Assembly (NCBI GenBank): GCA_023333565.1
Contig: JAJKFH010003165.1
Coordinates: forward strand, 1,736,001-1,800,000
Direction of reading: 5' to 3'
DNA: 64,000 nt
Source: Puffinus mauretanicus
Taxonomy: Eukaryota > Chordata > Aves > Procellariiformes > Procellariidae
Positions within the stretch are counted from its first letter, which is position 1. Each line of letters opens with the position of its first letter. Shown here piece after piece: positions 35,441-47,500 of this stretch. A program made the position numbers and the translations under genes. The notes beneath the pieces were generated by a model, which did not search any database, was not told the DNA's origin, and saw only the letters and a program-made list of their open reading frames with translations.

Positions 35441-38400
35441 GAAAGTAATGGCAGTAAAGGCAACAGGTTTATGAAGAAACTCGTCTGCTCAGAAAGCTTG
35501 TGACTGTGGCCTGACCAGTTACTGCAGTAGTTGCCAATACCCAGGACTCTCGGCTCAGAGGTGCTTCCCAGTCCCTGTACCACAGCTTTTGCAGCTATAG
35601 TCCAAGCCTGTTTTACTTCCAGGCATACCTTCTTTTTTTCCATTTCCACACAACAGCATGAACAGATACCCAGAAAAGCCACCAGCCACAAACAGCATGC
35701 ACTCTTTAAGCAGGCTGAAAGGATTTCATGATCTGTGGCTTTGACTTCAAAGGCTGAAGCATCATCATGCTCTGTAGCAGCACCTCCAGGTGCAAGACCC
35801 TGCTTCTGACTGTCTTGACCATGAATGGCAACTGTACAGGGAGCAAGGGCAGTTGAGTGTGTGGTGGAGTTAGGGACAGAGGTTGGGAGTCCCCAGGTGG
35901 GTGGTTACTGAAGCTCTGAACTCGATTTTAGAATAAGCGCTCTTTCAAAATGATTGCGTGGTCAGCATGCTTTGAGAGGCCTACAGAAGGAAGGCCTTAC
36001 CTAAGGAAGACGTTGAGTCTGGCTGCCATCAGCTAGGAGAAAAAAGCTGTGTGTGGCTACCTGGCACTGGTAAAAATGGTACAAAATCAACACATGATAG
36101 TTCTTCTGTTGGGTTTTCTCTTCCAATTTTTTTTTTTTTCATTTAAGCACCAATAAAATGTTCCTTTAGATGTGCTTAAAGTTTTTTTTCTTACAGCTTC
36201 CTCTTCTTGATTCTTGACTTGGTTCTTGAAAAATACTGATGTAGGAAATCAGTGGTTTTGGTAGAAAGGTAGTGCATTATTGTGACTCAGTGTGAACTAC
36301 TGTTTTTGGATGAGTAGCTAAACTGAACAAAGAAACAAAAGAGGCAAGTGAACAACGGAGCAAATGTAGCCCTAGAGAGCGTCAGAGATTGTAAGGAGGC
36401 TCTCGTAAGCCAGTCTCCATGGTACACTGCGTACATTTCCATGGCCTTGTTTATACAAAGAAGTATTGAGTAGGCAGCTTAGCTGTACTCCTTCCTCTCT
36501 CTAGGCAGTCTTACATTAGAGTATTTTAATAATGCAATTACCATTGTAGCTGTTCAGCACACCTACAGTTTACCTTGAATTCCCCCACCTCTTCCCTAAC
36601 ACAGGAGGCATACAGCAGAGTGATGCTGGAGAAGAAGAGGGACCGCCGTTCAGACATTTCCCCTCCTTCCTGCTCCTCACAGCAAGAATAAGCCTGACTC
36701 CATTTTGAGGGAGAGGAGCTGCTCTAAGGGCAGGAAGGGGAGTTGGAGAATGAGAAGACTGCAGGAAAGCTATGATCTTGCAGAAGACACTGGGTGGGAG
36801 AGGGATTAGGAGAGAGGAAGGTGATCCCAGGGGAGCAGTGGGAATGGAAAGGCCTCCTCAGCCTCACTCCCACTGACTCCTCTTGATCATGCTTTCCAGT
36901 ATGGACATCAGCGATGCCAGGGTGGACAGAGGAGGCAAGTGGTGCAGCTGGACTTAGCTATCCCCCTTCTGCACGGCCTCATGGTATTACTGCCTGTTTT
37001 AGGGGAACAGCTGTGACAGACCAGAGCAGTGACTGGCACATCATGTTTCACGACCTGTAGCCAAGGGTCAGCTTGAGAACCTGAGACCTTGCCAGGTCTT
37101 TCCAGCAGGTCTGGGGTGCCCCATTCCTTCATGCCCTGTCATGTCCCGACCCAGCAAGAAGCAGCATGCACTAGTTAAAACCAAACTTGAATACAGCTTT
37201 TAAAATACATTACTCTTTGGGAAAGGGGAGGGGTGTGTTAAAGGGCTGTCAAACATACAAATCAACAGCGTGTCACGTGTACTCGGCAGCAGTTCTGTAA
37301 CTGGGGTCTCATGGAGCTGGTAGGACCAAAGTCAGATGTGTAGATAAGCCCCTTCTTCTACAGCCATGAGGGAATATGCACCAAGAGGCTGTGCCAGGAA
37401 CAAAGAGATGCCTAATCTAAAGGCCTTGAAGTGTTTGTGAGAAGGGTCGTGTGAATCTGAAGGTTGGTGGCAAATATCCTGCCCATGGGACTTGCACTCG
37501 CTGAGACATGTTTATGTAGATGGAAGTTGTTTGTCCAGATGGCACTTAAATAGCTTTGCTCTCCATTTCCTTGTAGCAGTAAAAGAGCTGCACATGGATC
37601 ACATTCAGGAAGTTGGCCCTCTTTATTTTTTAAAAGCCTAAATATTTACAATTTTCTTTCTGGGTGAAAGAAAACCAGGTGAAATTGCATGAAAGTCCAT
37701 CTATCAAGAGGAATTAAATGAGTTGACTCATCCTGTTGACGGAGAGGCTAGCTCTGTGGTTACAAACCAAGGCCGAGGCCAGCTCTGTGCTCCAGACCTC
37801 TGCCAAGGCAGCTGGGTCACAGCTGGGATGTGAAGCTCGACACCCGTGGCTTTTTCCCGGCAGGAACACCTCGTGTGCAGGTAGTCCCTCTGGCAAAGCT
37901 GCATGCAACCCACGAGTTGTTTCTTTCGCGAGCTGGAGGTTTCCTACGCAGCAAAAATGGTGCTGCTGGAATGAGGGTGTCCCAGCCAGAGGCAGGTTTA
38001 ACAGATCAGCCTTCCCATGTGAGTAGAACACTTGGGAGCCTCAGGGTAGGAAAGTCTAGAAATCTGACTTGGCAGATTCGCCGTATATTCACAAGTAAGT
38101 TGTAACAGGGCACTTGGGAGTGTGTAATAGCTTTCCCATCAACCTAACCTTATACACCCCTGTCCCCCTTGATATTCCACTGCTGCACGGTAGGGCTGCA
38201 GCCTTCAAGAACTCAACTTGTCAATGAAAAATTGCATTTGTTTTCAAGCACCCGGAGGCATTAAAGAATGTTTGCCCAGCTTGAAGCACCTTTAAAAAGG
38301 CATGGATTACTGCATGCTTTCCAGAAAAGGTGGTCTGCAACAAACCACCTCGTTTAAAATCCTTCCAGCTTTTCTAAAGGGACTAGCAATTTTTGGTGTC

Positions 38401-41400
38401 TAATTTAGGCCAGCAATCTTACAATAGAAAGCACTATAAAAATGCCAACACCTTTAATGTTGTCTGCCACTGGACTGGATACAGTAGGGTTTATATGCTG
38501 CGGCAGATGAAGCAGAATTAGCATTTTATAGTGTTAAACCATGGCTCTTTTCAATGTGGTTATTCTGTATGTTTCCTTCTTCTTGCCTCCAACAAAAATA
38601 CTGTAAAGCGTGGGCTGTGAGGGCAGGGAATACTAAAAATGCTATGAATGCTTTTTCACACTGTTTGAAAGAGAATTGGATTGAAAACTTAAGCCACAGA
38701 ATAGTTTCTTGCTGAATACTGGTTAAAGTGCTGTAGGTTTAGTGTTTGGGGAACACATCTTCAAAATACTTTTGTGAGGTAAAGGATGATGGCAGAGGCC
38801 ATTGCAAGTTCAAAACCAAAGGAACTTTGGAAACCAAATTTTAAATTCAGAAATTATGTGTAGTACTAAAGTCAAACACATGGCAGAGAAATACCATGTA
38901 TTAATCATGTACTGAAAAATAAATATTTTGCCTGTGAATTGGAAAGGTATGAGACAAACCAAAATATAAACACATGGGTTTAAAATAATGACTAGAATAA
39001 TATTAGCTTTACATAACTAGGGTATTTTGTCTAATTTCAAGTTGTTTTCTAATTCCTCCTGGAAGAAGAATATTTCATTTGTCTGCTCATGCACTTAAGG
39101 AAATGCCTCCCGAAATGCATTGGATACACCCAACAAATAGTCTCAAAATGGCTGTCTACAGTCCTCATCCTCAGTCCTTTACCCATTGCATCTCTTTGCT
39201 CACATGGCTTCTGTTTCACCTCCTGTTACTGTCTTCCCACAGTAGCATGTAGTCTTTGAGTTCCCGTCCCCGGGTCCTTTGTCTCCCATCGCACGTTGCC
39301 CAGTTGTCAATGCCTCTGCACAGCTCCCCATTCAGTGGAAGTGTGAGATGAAAGGTAAGTCTTCCTTCTGAGAGCTCTCTCCAGCTTAGCTCAAGATATT
39401 GCTCATCATCTCCTCTAGGTCTGGGATGAGAAGCCTGATGTATTTTGCTTCCTTCAGCTGCGGAAGCAGAGACCTCACAGAAGATAAAGGTACAGGTGGA
39501 AATCAGTCCAGTTGCAGCTGCACTGATTCCCAGTAGGTTGCCAGGGGGAATTCTGACTAAGCTGAAATCATGCGTAGTCACAATTTTCTCATGAGGTTTA
39601 CAGCTATGCATAAAATAATAGGCCTTATATAAATACAGTGAATAATACCATAAGAGCAAAATAGCAGTGGCTGATAAACACCAGGATGCCGAATAAACAA
39701 TAATATCCTTTACATTCCAGTAGAAAAGATTTTGAATGAGAAAATTAAAGTATGTGGCAATCTGATTTTTAATTCACTCAGTAAGCATCCGTGTTCTTTC
39801 AAAATCAGTGGGAGTCCCATACTTCTTTTGCATCTTCTATTATCAGTACCTTGTATCATAGGTACTGCTTTTTTGGAGAAGGAGAACCATCTTCTAAGGT
39901 CATAGTTATATCTCCTTAAACAGTAAGAGGTATGAGAGAGGGGCAGTAGTGAGTTAATGTGGGCAGTTTTACCTTTTTGGAAAGAAATTAGTTTCTCATT
40001 GGGTGGCAGGCCAGCCTGATGTCATTATCTCTCACTGCCCAAGCACTGGATCTTCTTTCATGTTTCATTGTTCCATAACCTTCTTGTGTGGAAGAGTGGC
40101 GTTCAAAGGTTCCTAGTGGAGTTCAATAAAAAAGCGTAGAACTGAAGAAATTGGCACCGATGTGATCTTTCCTAGGGGAACAAGTCCAGTAGCGAGCTGT
40201 GAAGGACACGCTGTTTATAATAGCAATCTTCTCTGCAGGACTAAAAAGCCTAAACTGATTTCTCTTAGATACTCAAGAAGATGAACATGTATATTACCGG
40301 GAAGGAGGCCTTTAAAATTGAGGGTGTCTCCCATTTTAGATTGAACACACACCACTGTCCAAAGACTGCATAACATAGTTTCTGTTTTCACTACTCTCTT
40401 TCTCCTTAAGGGTTTGTGTGGAAATTAGGAGTTTGCAATATTTTCTTTATCCACTTGTTCCTCCTCTTTCTCCTTAATCCCTCCTTCCAAAGGAGCTGCA
40501 TCATGCTAGTTTAGGTCCCAGTCTTTCAAATGTTTACATACCCCTAAATTTAATGCACATGAACAATTGCAGTGAGACCAATTAAACTAGTTCAGTATGT
40601 AGAAATCAGCTTATGTACATGTACACTTCTTGAAGAATTATGTTGGCTAACTTTTATGAATACAACAGTTCTGCATACCAAAAAGTTTGGTGTTTTTTTT
40701 AAATGTACAATGGAAAATGACAGATACAGTAAAACCTCCAATTGGGGTTCAGTGTGCTCCAGTAGCTTTGTGGTTGTTTTTCTCACACAGACTTAATGAT
40801 AGCTGAAAGCACATTGCTATGAAAATGGCACTGAATTATTTGCACTTATAGTCATTTTCTGGAAATAGTTTTTTTCCAGTTTCTTGCCAGAGATAGGATC
40901 ATATGGGGAAAGGAGAGTTATTACTCTGCTTGTCAAATTTGCACAGAAATGCACTTGCCATGATGCAACAGTGAATCACCTTTTAAGCTTGGCACAAGTG
41001 AATAAAACTAAGGCTCAGGAAAAGCAGCATCTTAAATGTGAGCATGTGTGGGACTGCAAAAATCCTTAACTACGGACCGATCTTGGCTGACAGTGCTCCT
41101 AAGTCACCTTATGAGTGGGTCAGACTGAGAGCTCACCTCTGCCAGAAGGGACAGGCTCACTCTTTCCTCACTTGATCCTCCTTCCCTGACCCAATTGCAT
41201 TGTCTTCCCCCTCCCCTCAGGTCTTGGCATTTCTTTATGGTGAACCAGTTCAGCTCTCAAACCTAGCCAAGAAAAAGAAAAAACCCTACACTTTTTTTTT
41301 TTAACCCAGGTTGTTCGTCTAGCATTTTAGAGAGAAGAAGGTGGCAGAAATAGAGTGGGCTGGAAAATCCTCATTTTGCCAGTGAGGAAGTTAAGTTGTC

Positions 41401-44069
41401 TCGGGCCTCATCACAAAATCGCAGCATTCGAGCTTGTTCTACCAGACAAGGTGGAGTGAATTAAGAAGTAGCTGTCCCTGGGTAGTTTTCTGCTCGAGTG
41501 TTTGAGTTAGCTTATGTATAATTATTACAGAATAATGCCCCATATAGACTAGTCTGTGCCACTGGTAATTCATTAGAATAAAAGAAACCAACTCACATTG
41601 CTGATTTCAGGCAGGCTTTGCAAGGCTAGGACAAACAGCTATTTAATCCAAAGTGAACAAGACTTAATTTGAGTATCAGGTTATTAACTGCTACTGAACC
41701 TCGAGGAACCATTTTTAGTCACTTTTCACTCAGAGTGGTCTGGGAAGCATCAAGCTACCCCTTGGGTGTTTCAAAAACTATGACTTCTCACTGCACTTTC
41801 AGAGCCTGAAAACTTTCAGTGCTGAACAGTTTCAGTATAAGGGACGGGAACCCCTTCGAGAATCTAAATTACTAGAACCAAACCTAATTATCACAGAGAA
41901 GTAGGAAGTTCAGCCTTGATGTGCCCTTGAGGCCCTGATGTGCACCAGTCACATACAAACTTTGTTTTGTTGAGAGTCTGGGATTATCGTATTAGTCATC
42001 AAGGCTAAGCCCATGGGGAAAGCAAAGAGCTAAACTGCCTCTTTCCCAGTGGAATTTGTGGATTACTCATCTTTTTCTCCTTGTGGCAAAGGAGCACGCT
42101 GTATTTGGCTAACCATGGGCTTATGACCCACGAGAGTTTTGTGACAAGTGTCCAGGAGGACAGGTCTGCCATGTAGGAGGGACCGCTGTGCGCTGCAGTG
42201 GCTCTGACTCCATGTCCCTGCTTTTCCTCCACCAGCGGGTTGACAGATCGTCCCTGTGCCACATCAGGAGGCCATGCGATGAGCTGGCTCCCCCTGAGCT
42301 GCCTTTCTGGTTAAAACGGAGCCAGTGCAAACCCAGGCTAACATTTTATATCTAGGTCAGTGCGTTGGCTGCTTCACTAGCTGACCTGGGGCTGCCTAGG
42401 AAAGGCTTTTGTGGGGCTTTCCCGTCTGCAGGATGTATTTGCTGCTTCCCTGGCATCAGTGCAGCGGTGGAGTGGTTCAGATGATCAGTGGTTCACGGAT
42501 ACAGAAAGGAGCTGGCCTGCCCTCCGGGGTGGCTTGTCATGGTCTGTGCAACCAGAAATCACGATCAGCATCAGGGCTGGGGACAGAAATCCCTCCATGA
42601 CTTATCACGAGACTCTTCCTGCATTTTTAGAAATGTAATGGATCCATCGAAAAAGCAGGATAGCTTTCTGCTGTCCTAATGAGTTATGGCTCACTGAAGA
42701 GCCCGATGAGCACCGGCACCGGTGCAGGAAAAGCGGAGAGGAGTGCAGGCACAGCACTGCCTGGTCCTGGGGAGGGAGGAAAGAAGCCCCTTGCTTTCTG
42801 GCAGCAAGCCTTCAGGTTGGCTCAGCAGCCCCTTAGCAAGTACTTTCCAGTGTTGGACACCAGTCATAAAACAGCAGGTGAGAGCACAGAAACAAGGTAC
42901 ACGTGATGGTGTCCGGGGGAAAAATATGACTGATGTTATAGCCAGCCACAGTAACAACAGCCTTTTGGGCCTTAAAAATGCCCAAGCAGCAGAAAGGCAG
43001 AGTCACCAGAGAGGAGAGGGTGTTTCAGCATAGAGTAGATTAGGGAGCAGTGTATTAGTCGACTACAAGCCCAGCAAGCAATGCCTCAGTTTCGGTAGGT
43101 GGGACCCCAGAGGGTGCAGGAGGATGCATGTAGAGGGGGCTGGGAGGCTTGCGTGGGTGTGCTCAGGACCCCCCTCTGGCTCCTGACGAACCCCTCTGGC
43201 TGGAAGGTGTCGGCTCCTCGTGCCGGGGCCCTTCGGTTTCTGTGGCACGTGTCTCAGCTGACGAACCCCCGCTTGCTAACGTAACGCCGTTTGCTTTTGA
43301 CATTCCAGTTCAGTGTGAAGGTACGAGACAATAGGAAAGGCAAAGAAGCCGTATGCTCCAGTTTTATGGTCTGTTAAGGGTGGAGGGAGAGAGATTGCTC
43401 CCAGTCCCAGGCAGACCTGCCAGTTTGGTCTCACCAGGTTACCCAGAGGCCAGCCTAAAGATAACACTACCGTCAGCCACCCGCCCTCCAGCGTGGTGAA
43501 CATCACCCTTGTGACTGCAGCGCATTAAAAGGAGACTGGGAAAAATAGGAGGACACATCTGTGGGGATTGTTATAATTAAAATCAGTGAGGAGCTGCATT
43601 CGCACCTTTTTAATAGGTCTTTGTTACAATCTAATTTTCTAAATGTGAACTCACCGGAGTTCTAACTTGAGCTGTTGTAACCGTAATTATTGGGGTCACA
43701 TTTTGGGTACCAAAGTTAGTGTTCAGGGAACTGGAGAACTGACATTAACTCAGTGGTCCACTGGTGCAGGCGATTAGTGTGTAAGCACCCCGGTGTTATG
43801 CCATGTTGGTGCTTGGTGCTGTTTTCATTTTACCACAGGATCTTCGGGGAGGGTAAACTGGCTTGCGAGAAGACATTTCTGGGATGGGGAGCTAATGGTT
43901 TTTAACCCACACTCTTGCTTCCATTTCCTCTCGCTGTAGAGGCTGCTGGGCAGATCTGTGTTTGCAAACGGCATCACCTGCAAACCTCCAGCAGGCACAC
44001 AGCAACGAGCACCCAGGAGCAAGGGAGGCTTAAACCAGGCCTGCTGCTGGCAGGCTTCTACTCCTGCCC
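35441..44069. other. Non-coding sequence, no gene recognised
   Basis: No coding sequence is supported. The longest open frame is on the minus strand at 39216-39659 (147 codons); it has no recognisable domain and a frame this long is expected by chance in 64 kb. Poly-T tracts occur at about 36128-36139 and 41290-41301. A fragment at 41365-41440 resembles a MIR SINE. The right part (about 42400-44069) becomes GC-richer as it approaches the G-rich block. Confidence 0.65.
41365..41440 (+). mobile_element. Possible MIR (CORE-SINE) fragment
   Basis: ATCCTCATTTTGCCAGTGAGGAAG at 41368-41390 resembles the well-known MIR section around CATTTTACAGATGAGGAAAC. It is followed after a gap by GCAGCATTCGAGC (41421-41433), similar to the GATTCGAACC box further along in MIR. 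The segment between these would need a deletion. MIR copies are rare but present in birds. The match is short, so the call is tentative. Confidence 0.3.
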
Positions 44070-44560
44070 TAGTTCTTAACCCTAAATGCTGGGGGGGGGG
44101 CCTGGGGCCTGGGGCTCCCCAAGGCCAGAGGCTCAGGGCAGGGCCTGGCAGCCAGGCACAGGGCAGCCGGGGGGCACCGGGGCAGCCCCGGGCATTGGGC
44201 ACCTCCCTGGGGATGGGGCAGGCTGAGGCTGGGCCGGGATGTGGGCCTGCAGGTGGGCCCGGCTCGGCAGGGCCCATGGCCGGGCAGGGCAGGGCTGTGG
44301 GGAGCTGGAGACCGGCCCTGCTGCAGCATTGCTGGGGCAGGGGCTGACGGCCCCCCAGGGCTGATGTGGGGCCCTGGGCAGGGTGGGGGGAGCCCCAGGG
44401 GGCTGACATGGGGTCCTGGGCCCTGGGCAGGGTGGGGGGAGCCCCAGGGGGCTGACATGGGGTCCTGGGCCCTGGGCAGGGTGGGGGGAGCCCCAGGGGG
44501 CTGACATGGGGTCCTGGGTCCTGGGCAGGGTGAGGGGAGCCCCAGGTGCTGGATGGTGTC
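44070..44560. repeat. G-rich block (about 490 bp) containing a minisatellite
   Basis: The plus strand here is dominated by G runs, beginning with a G10 run at 44091-44100. That run is followed by CCT-GGGG-CCT-GGGG, a sequence able to form a G-quadruplex. From 44360 the block becomes a tandem array (listed separately). Stop codons are rare because of the composition, which produces long open frames on both strands, including the 284-codon proline-rich minus-strand frame at 43825-44679. These frames are not believable genes. Confidence 0.85.
44360..44546. repeat. Minisatellite, 49-bp unit, about 4 copies
   Basis: Units start with GCTGATGTGG or GCTGACATGG at 44360, 44402, 44451 and 44500. The second and third units are exactly 49 bp and appear identical. 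The first is 42 bp and lacks a 7-bp TCCTGGG segment. The last is about 47 bp with a few substitutions (TCC for CCC, GAG for GGG) before the array ends. Each full unit holds five G runs of three or more separated by 1-4 bases, so each can form an intramolecular G-quadruplex. As 49 is not a multiple of three, successive units are read in different frames, which argues against coding. Confidence 0.93.
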
Positions 44561-47500
44561 CCCCCCATGGGATACAGTCTTCCTGCTGAGAAAAGAAACA
44601 CGTCACATTTGACTGCTTGTGGAGGCAGCGTCTCCTTGTCTTTGGCACAAGTATGTCTCTTAACTGAGTGCTTCTGCACATTGTTTTACTTGTAGGTTTT
44701 GTACCTTTTGATACGTGCTTAGTTTTAAGATGTTTGTAATTTTACTGCTGCTGTTGTGTCATTCAATCTGGGCTAAATTAGAGAAATGCAAAATTTAACA
44801 TCAGGTAGAGTTGTGTGGCCAGATTTAATGCCAGAAATTTAATGTTAATAATTGTGTCTGCCATGCCCTACAGGATTAGGCATTTAATAAGGCAATGATG
44901 AACCTCACAGAAAACCATTTCTGAATGTACAAATAATGAAAACACAAAAAAAAGTTGCAAAAATGTCAGAGCCAACCATTCCCTGAAATTAAAGTATGAT
45001 GATATCTGAGTAATTAATGCTGCACAAATGCAAAACATCTGCAAAAAGGTCCGGTTTCCTTGCTTCTCACAGACCATCAACCTTGCTGTTTTCAGAGGGG
45101 TGTTTGTATCATGACTCTCAGATAATAACAACTGCTTTTTTGTGCTCTTCCTTTGTATAACTCTATTAATATAACATGACAAAGACACCCTTAACTTAAT
45201 TCTGAAGGGAGCCCGCGGGCCCTGTTTGCACTGCACTCATCAGACTGCTGTAGTGTCCCTGCGGTCCCGCAGGTGAAGGTTATGGTGTGGCACCACTCCC
45301 TTAACTGGGCCGATACGCTGAGCTCTGGGGACCCACCTACAATAAAACTTTCAGCCACTGTTACGGTACTTCAAAATTAGGTCTGGTTAGGTTGCAATTT
45401 CATTATTTCTTTAAGGCAGTCGGGGTTCCTTCTGCTTCCTCTGTGTCAGTGCCCAGTAAAGACACAGCTGCGCAGTGAGTTTTTAGATCAGAAAACTGAT
45501 CCAGCTGAAAACTCATCTTTTGCTCCTTTTTTGCTGCTGGGTGAATTTTCAGTGAGTCATTTCCTTTATCACACAGTCACACAATTTTTAGTATTGCGAT
45601 GAGGAGGAGAGTGGGAACATGAATATAGAAGTGATGGGAAGGTGTGACCATCACTTTAGGAAGCAGTTACGCTAAAATTGGCTTAAACAAATCAGGAAAA
45701 TGTCTTCATTTGTAGCTGGCATAGATGTGGCTCTCAGTGGGAAATAGGCAAACCTCTGCACAGAGGTATTCTTTCCCATAGCCAAGCAGACATGCCTGTG
45801 TAAGCAACCTCTTGTGAAGAGATTGCATTTTGTACACTGATCTCATACTGCTCTGGGAAGGGAAGATAATTGGGAATTACTGCCTCCAAGTATGCAGCTG
45901 GAGAGGTGGAGGAACGGAGTGGTAAGAGCACTCAGTGATATGTTTCTGGTGACTGCTTTTCTAGCAGTGCATGCCTGGTATGTAATTTCCATTGTGTGAC
46001 CTGCCAAAGGACTGCCAGCAGCATTTCAGTTGGCAGGACAATTATGCAAAGGGTTAATGAAGCATCAAGACCTATGTTTTAGGCAGTCAACAGAGGAGCC
46101 TTTCTCTGGTGTGTCCCTTATGCCCTCCCTGTTACCACTCTACCTCTGAGCACCAGTGTTGGCAAGGGAGCTTAAGAGCCTTTTTAGCAACAGAGAAAGA
46201 ACTGTGAGATGTCTAAGTTGGAGTAAATCACAGTGCTGCAAACAGCATGATTATCATGAGCATCATCTCTTGTAGAAGAATGACTGAGCCCCGTGGCCGT
46301 GGCTAGTTCTGTTTCCCCTTCTGCAGATGTCTGAGTTTTCTGTGAGTTCTATTTCAGATTCATATTTTGGCATGTGGGATGGGAGGCATTCCTGGGTGCT
46401 GGCAATCAGGCAGGAGCACACCTGCAAGGTGACAAGGGTCAAGTAATGGTGTTGGAGATCACATGGCAGAGGAGGGCAAGGGATGCACAGCCATATTCTG
46501 GAGAGGATTTCTCACAGGGCTTGCTAGCAAAGGCATCCCTGTTGCAGCGGAGCAGCATGGCCTCTGCGCTGGGAGGAGTTGCCTAATGAAGCAAAGTTAG
46601 TCACCTTCAACCGTGATGCACCAGGCTGAGCAGGTGACATGTCCCACAAGCAGCACTGCACTATATTGCTTATCTGTGAGATGTTGTCACAGCAGTGAGG
46701 AAGTAAGAGATGAAAGTTAAACATGAATATCGTGCTCAACAGTCCATATCCATCATTATGTGCCAGCATTGACCAGTGGCAGGGTTTCAAAGCCTGCTGA
46801 CAGTAGTGGAGAAATTTCTGATTATTTGAATGTGTTTAGGAGCCAGCCCTAAAGCAGAAGTAGTATGTAGCTCCCATTTTGTTACCAGGAGGTGGTGTGG
46901 TGTGCTTTTGGGGGAATGGATGCAATATAGTTATTTGTATTCTGGGGCATCAACCCTGTTTAAGCTTTGTAAAACAATGGACAAAAGTAAACAGAGGTCT
47001 GTCTGCTTGCCCTTGCTGCTGTAGAACAATTATTGGTGTTGTACATTCCTCATAATTTTATATATTTACTTTTATATCAGTTATTAATTTTGTCATGTCT
47101 ACCAAAACCATTTTTGTTTCCCCCTTGAATCATCAGCTTTTAAACTTCTTCTCTCTGATACTGCGATATGTTACTTCCTCAGGATATGATATTTGTCTGT
47201 CTGGACTGTGCTTCTTTTCAGGAAACATCTCATTCCAAATTTCTATGTTTCAGTTTTTTGTAACATTCTTGTTGCAAATGGACTGTGGTACAAATGCAAT
47301 TGTACTATCAAGTGCTTAACTTTTCATTGCTAAACTAAATCAGGAGTTTGGTTGGTTGATCTCCTCTTAGCCAGATACTTTCAAGCTGACGTGTCTCTGT
47401 AGTCAGGAGGTTGAGGCTCACTTTTGAGGACAACACTCGCTCAAGTGAACAGCTGTCGCTGAGTGTTAATATTCAAGAGTAGGGGAAAAAGCAGGGTAAG

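Noticed and set aside
39216..39659. Minus-strand open frame of 147 codons
   Set aside because: The translation is not recognised. About that length is expected several times by chance in a window of this size.
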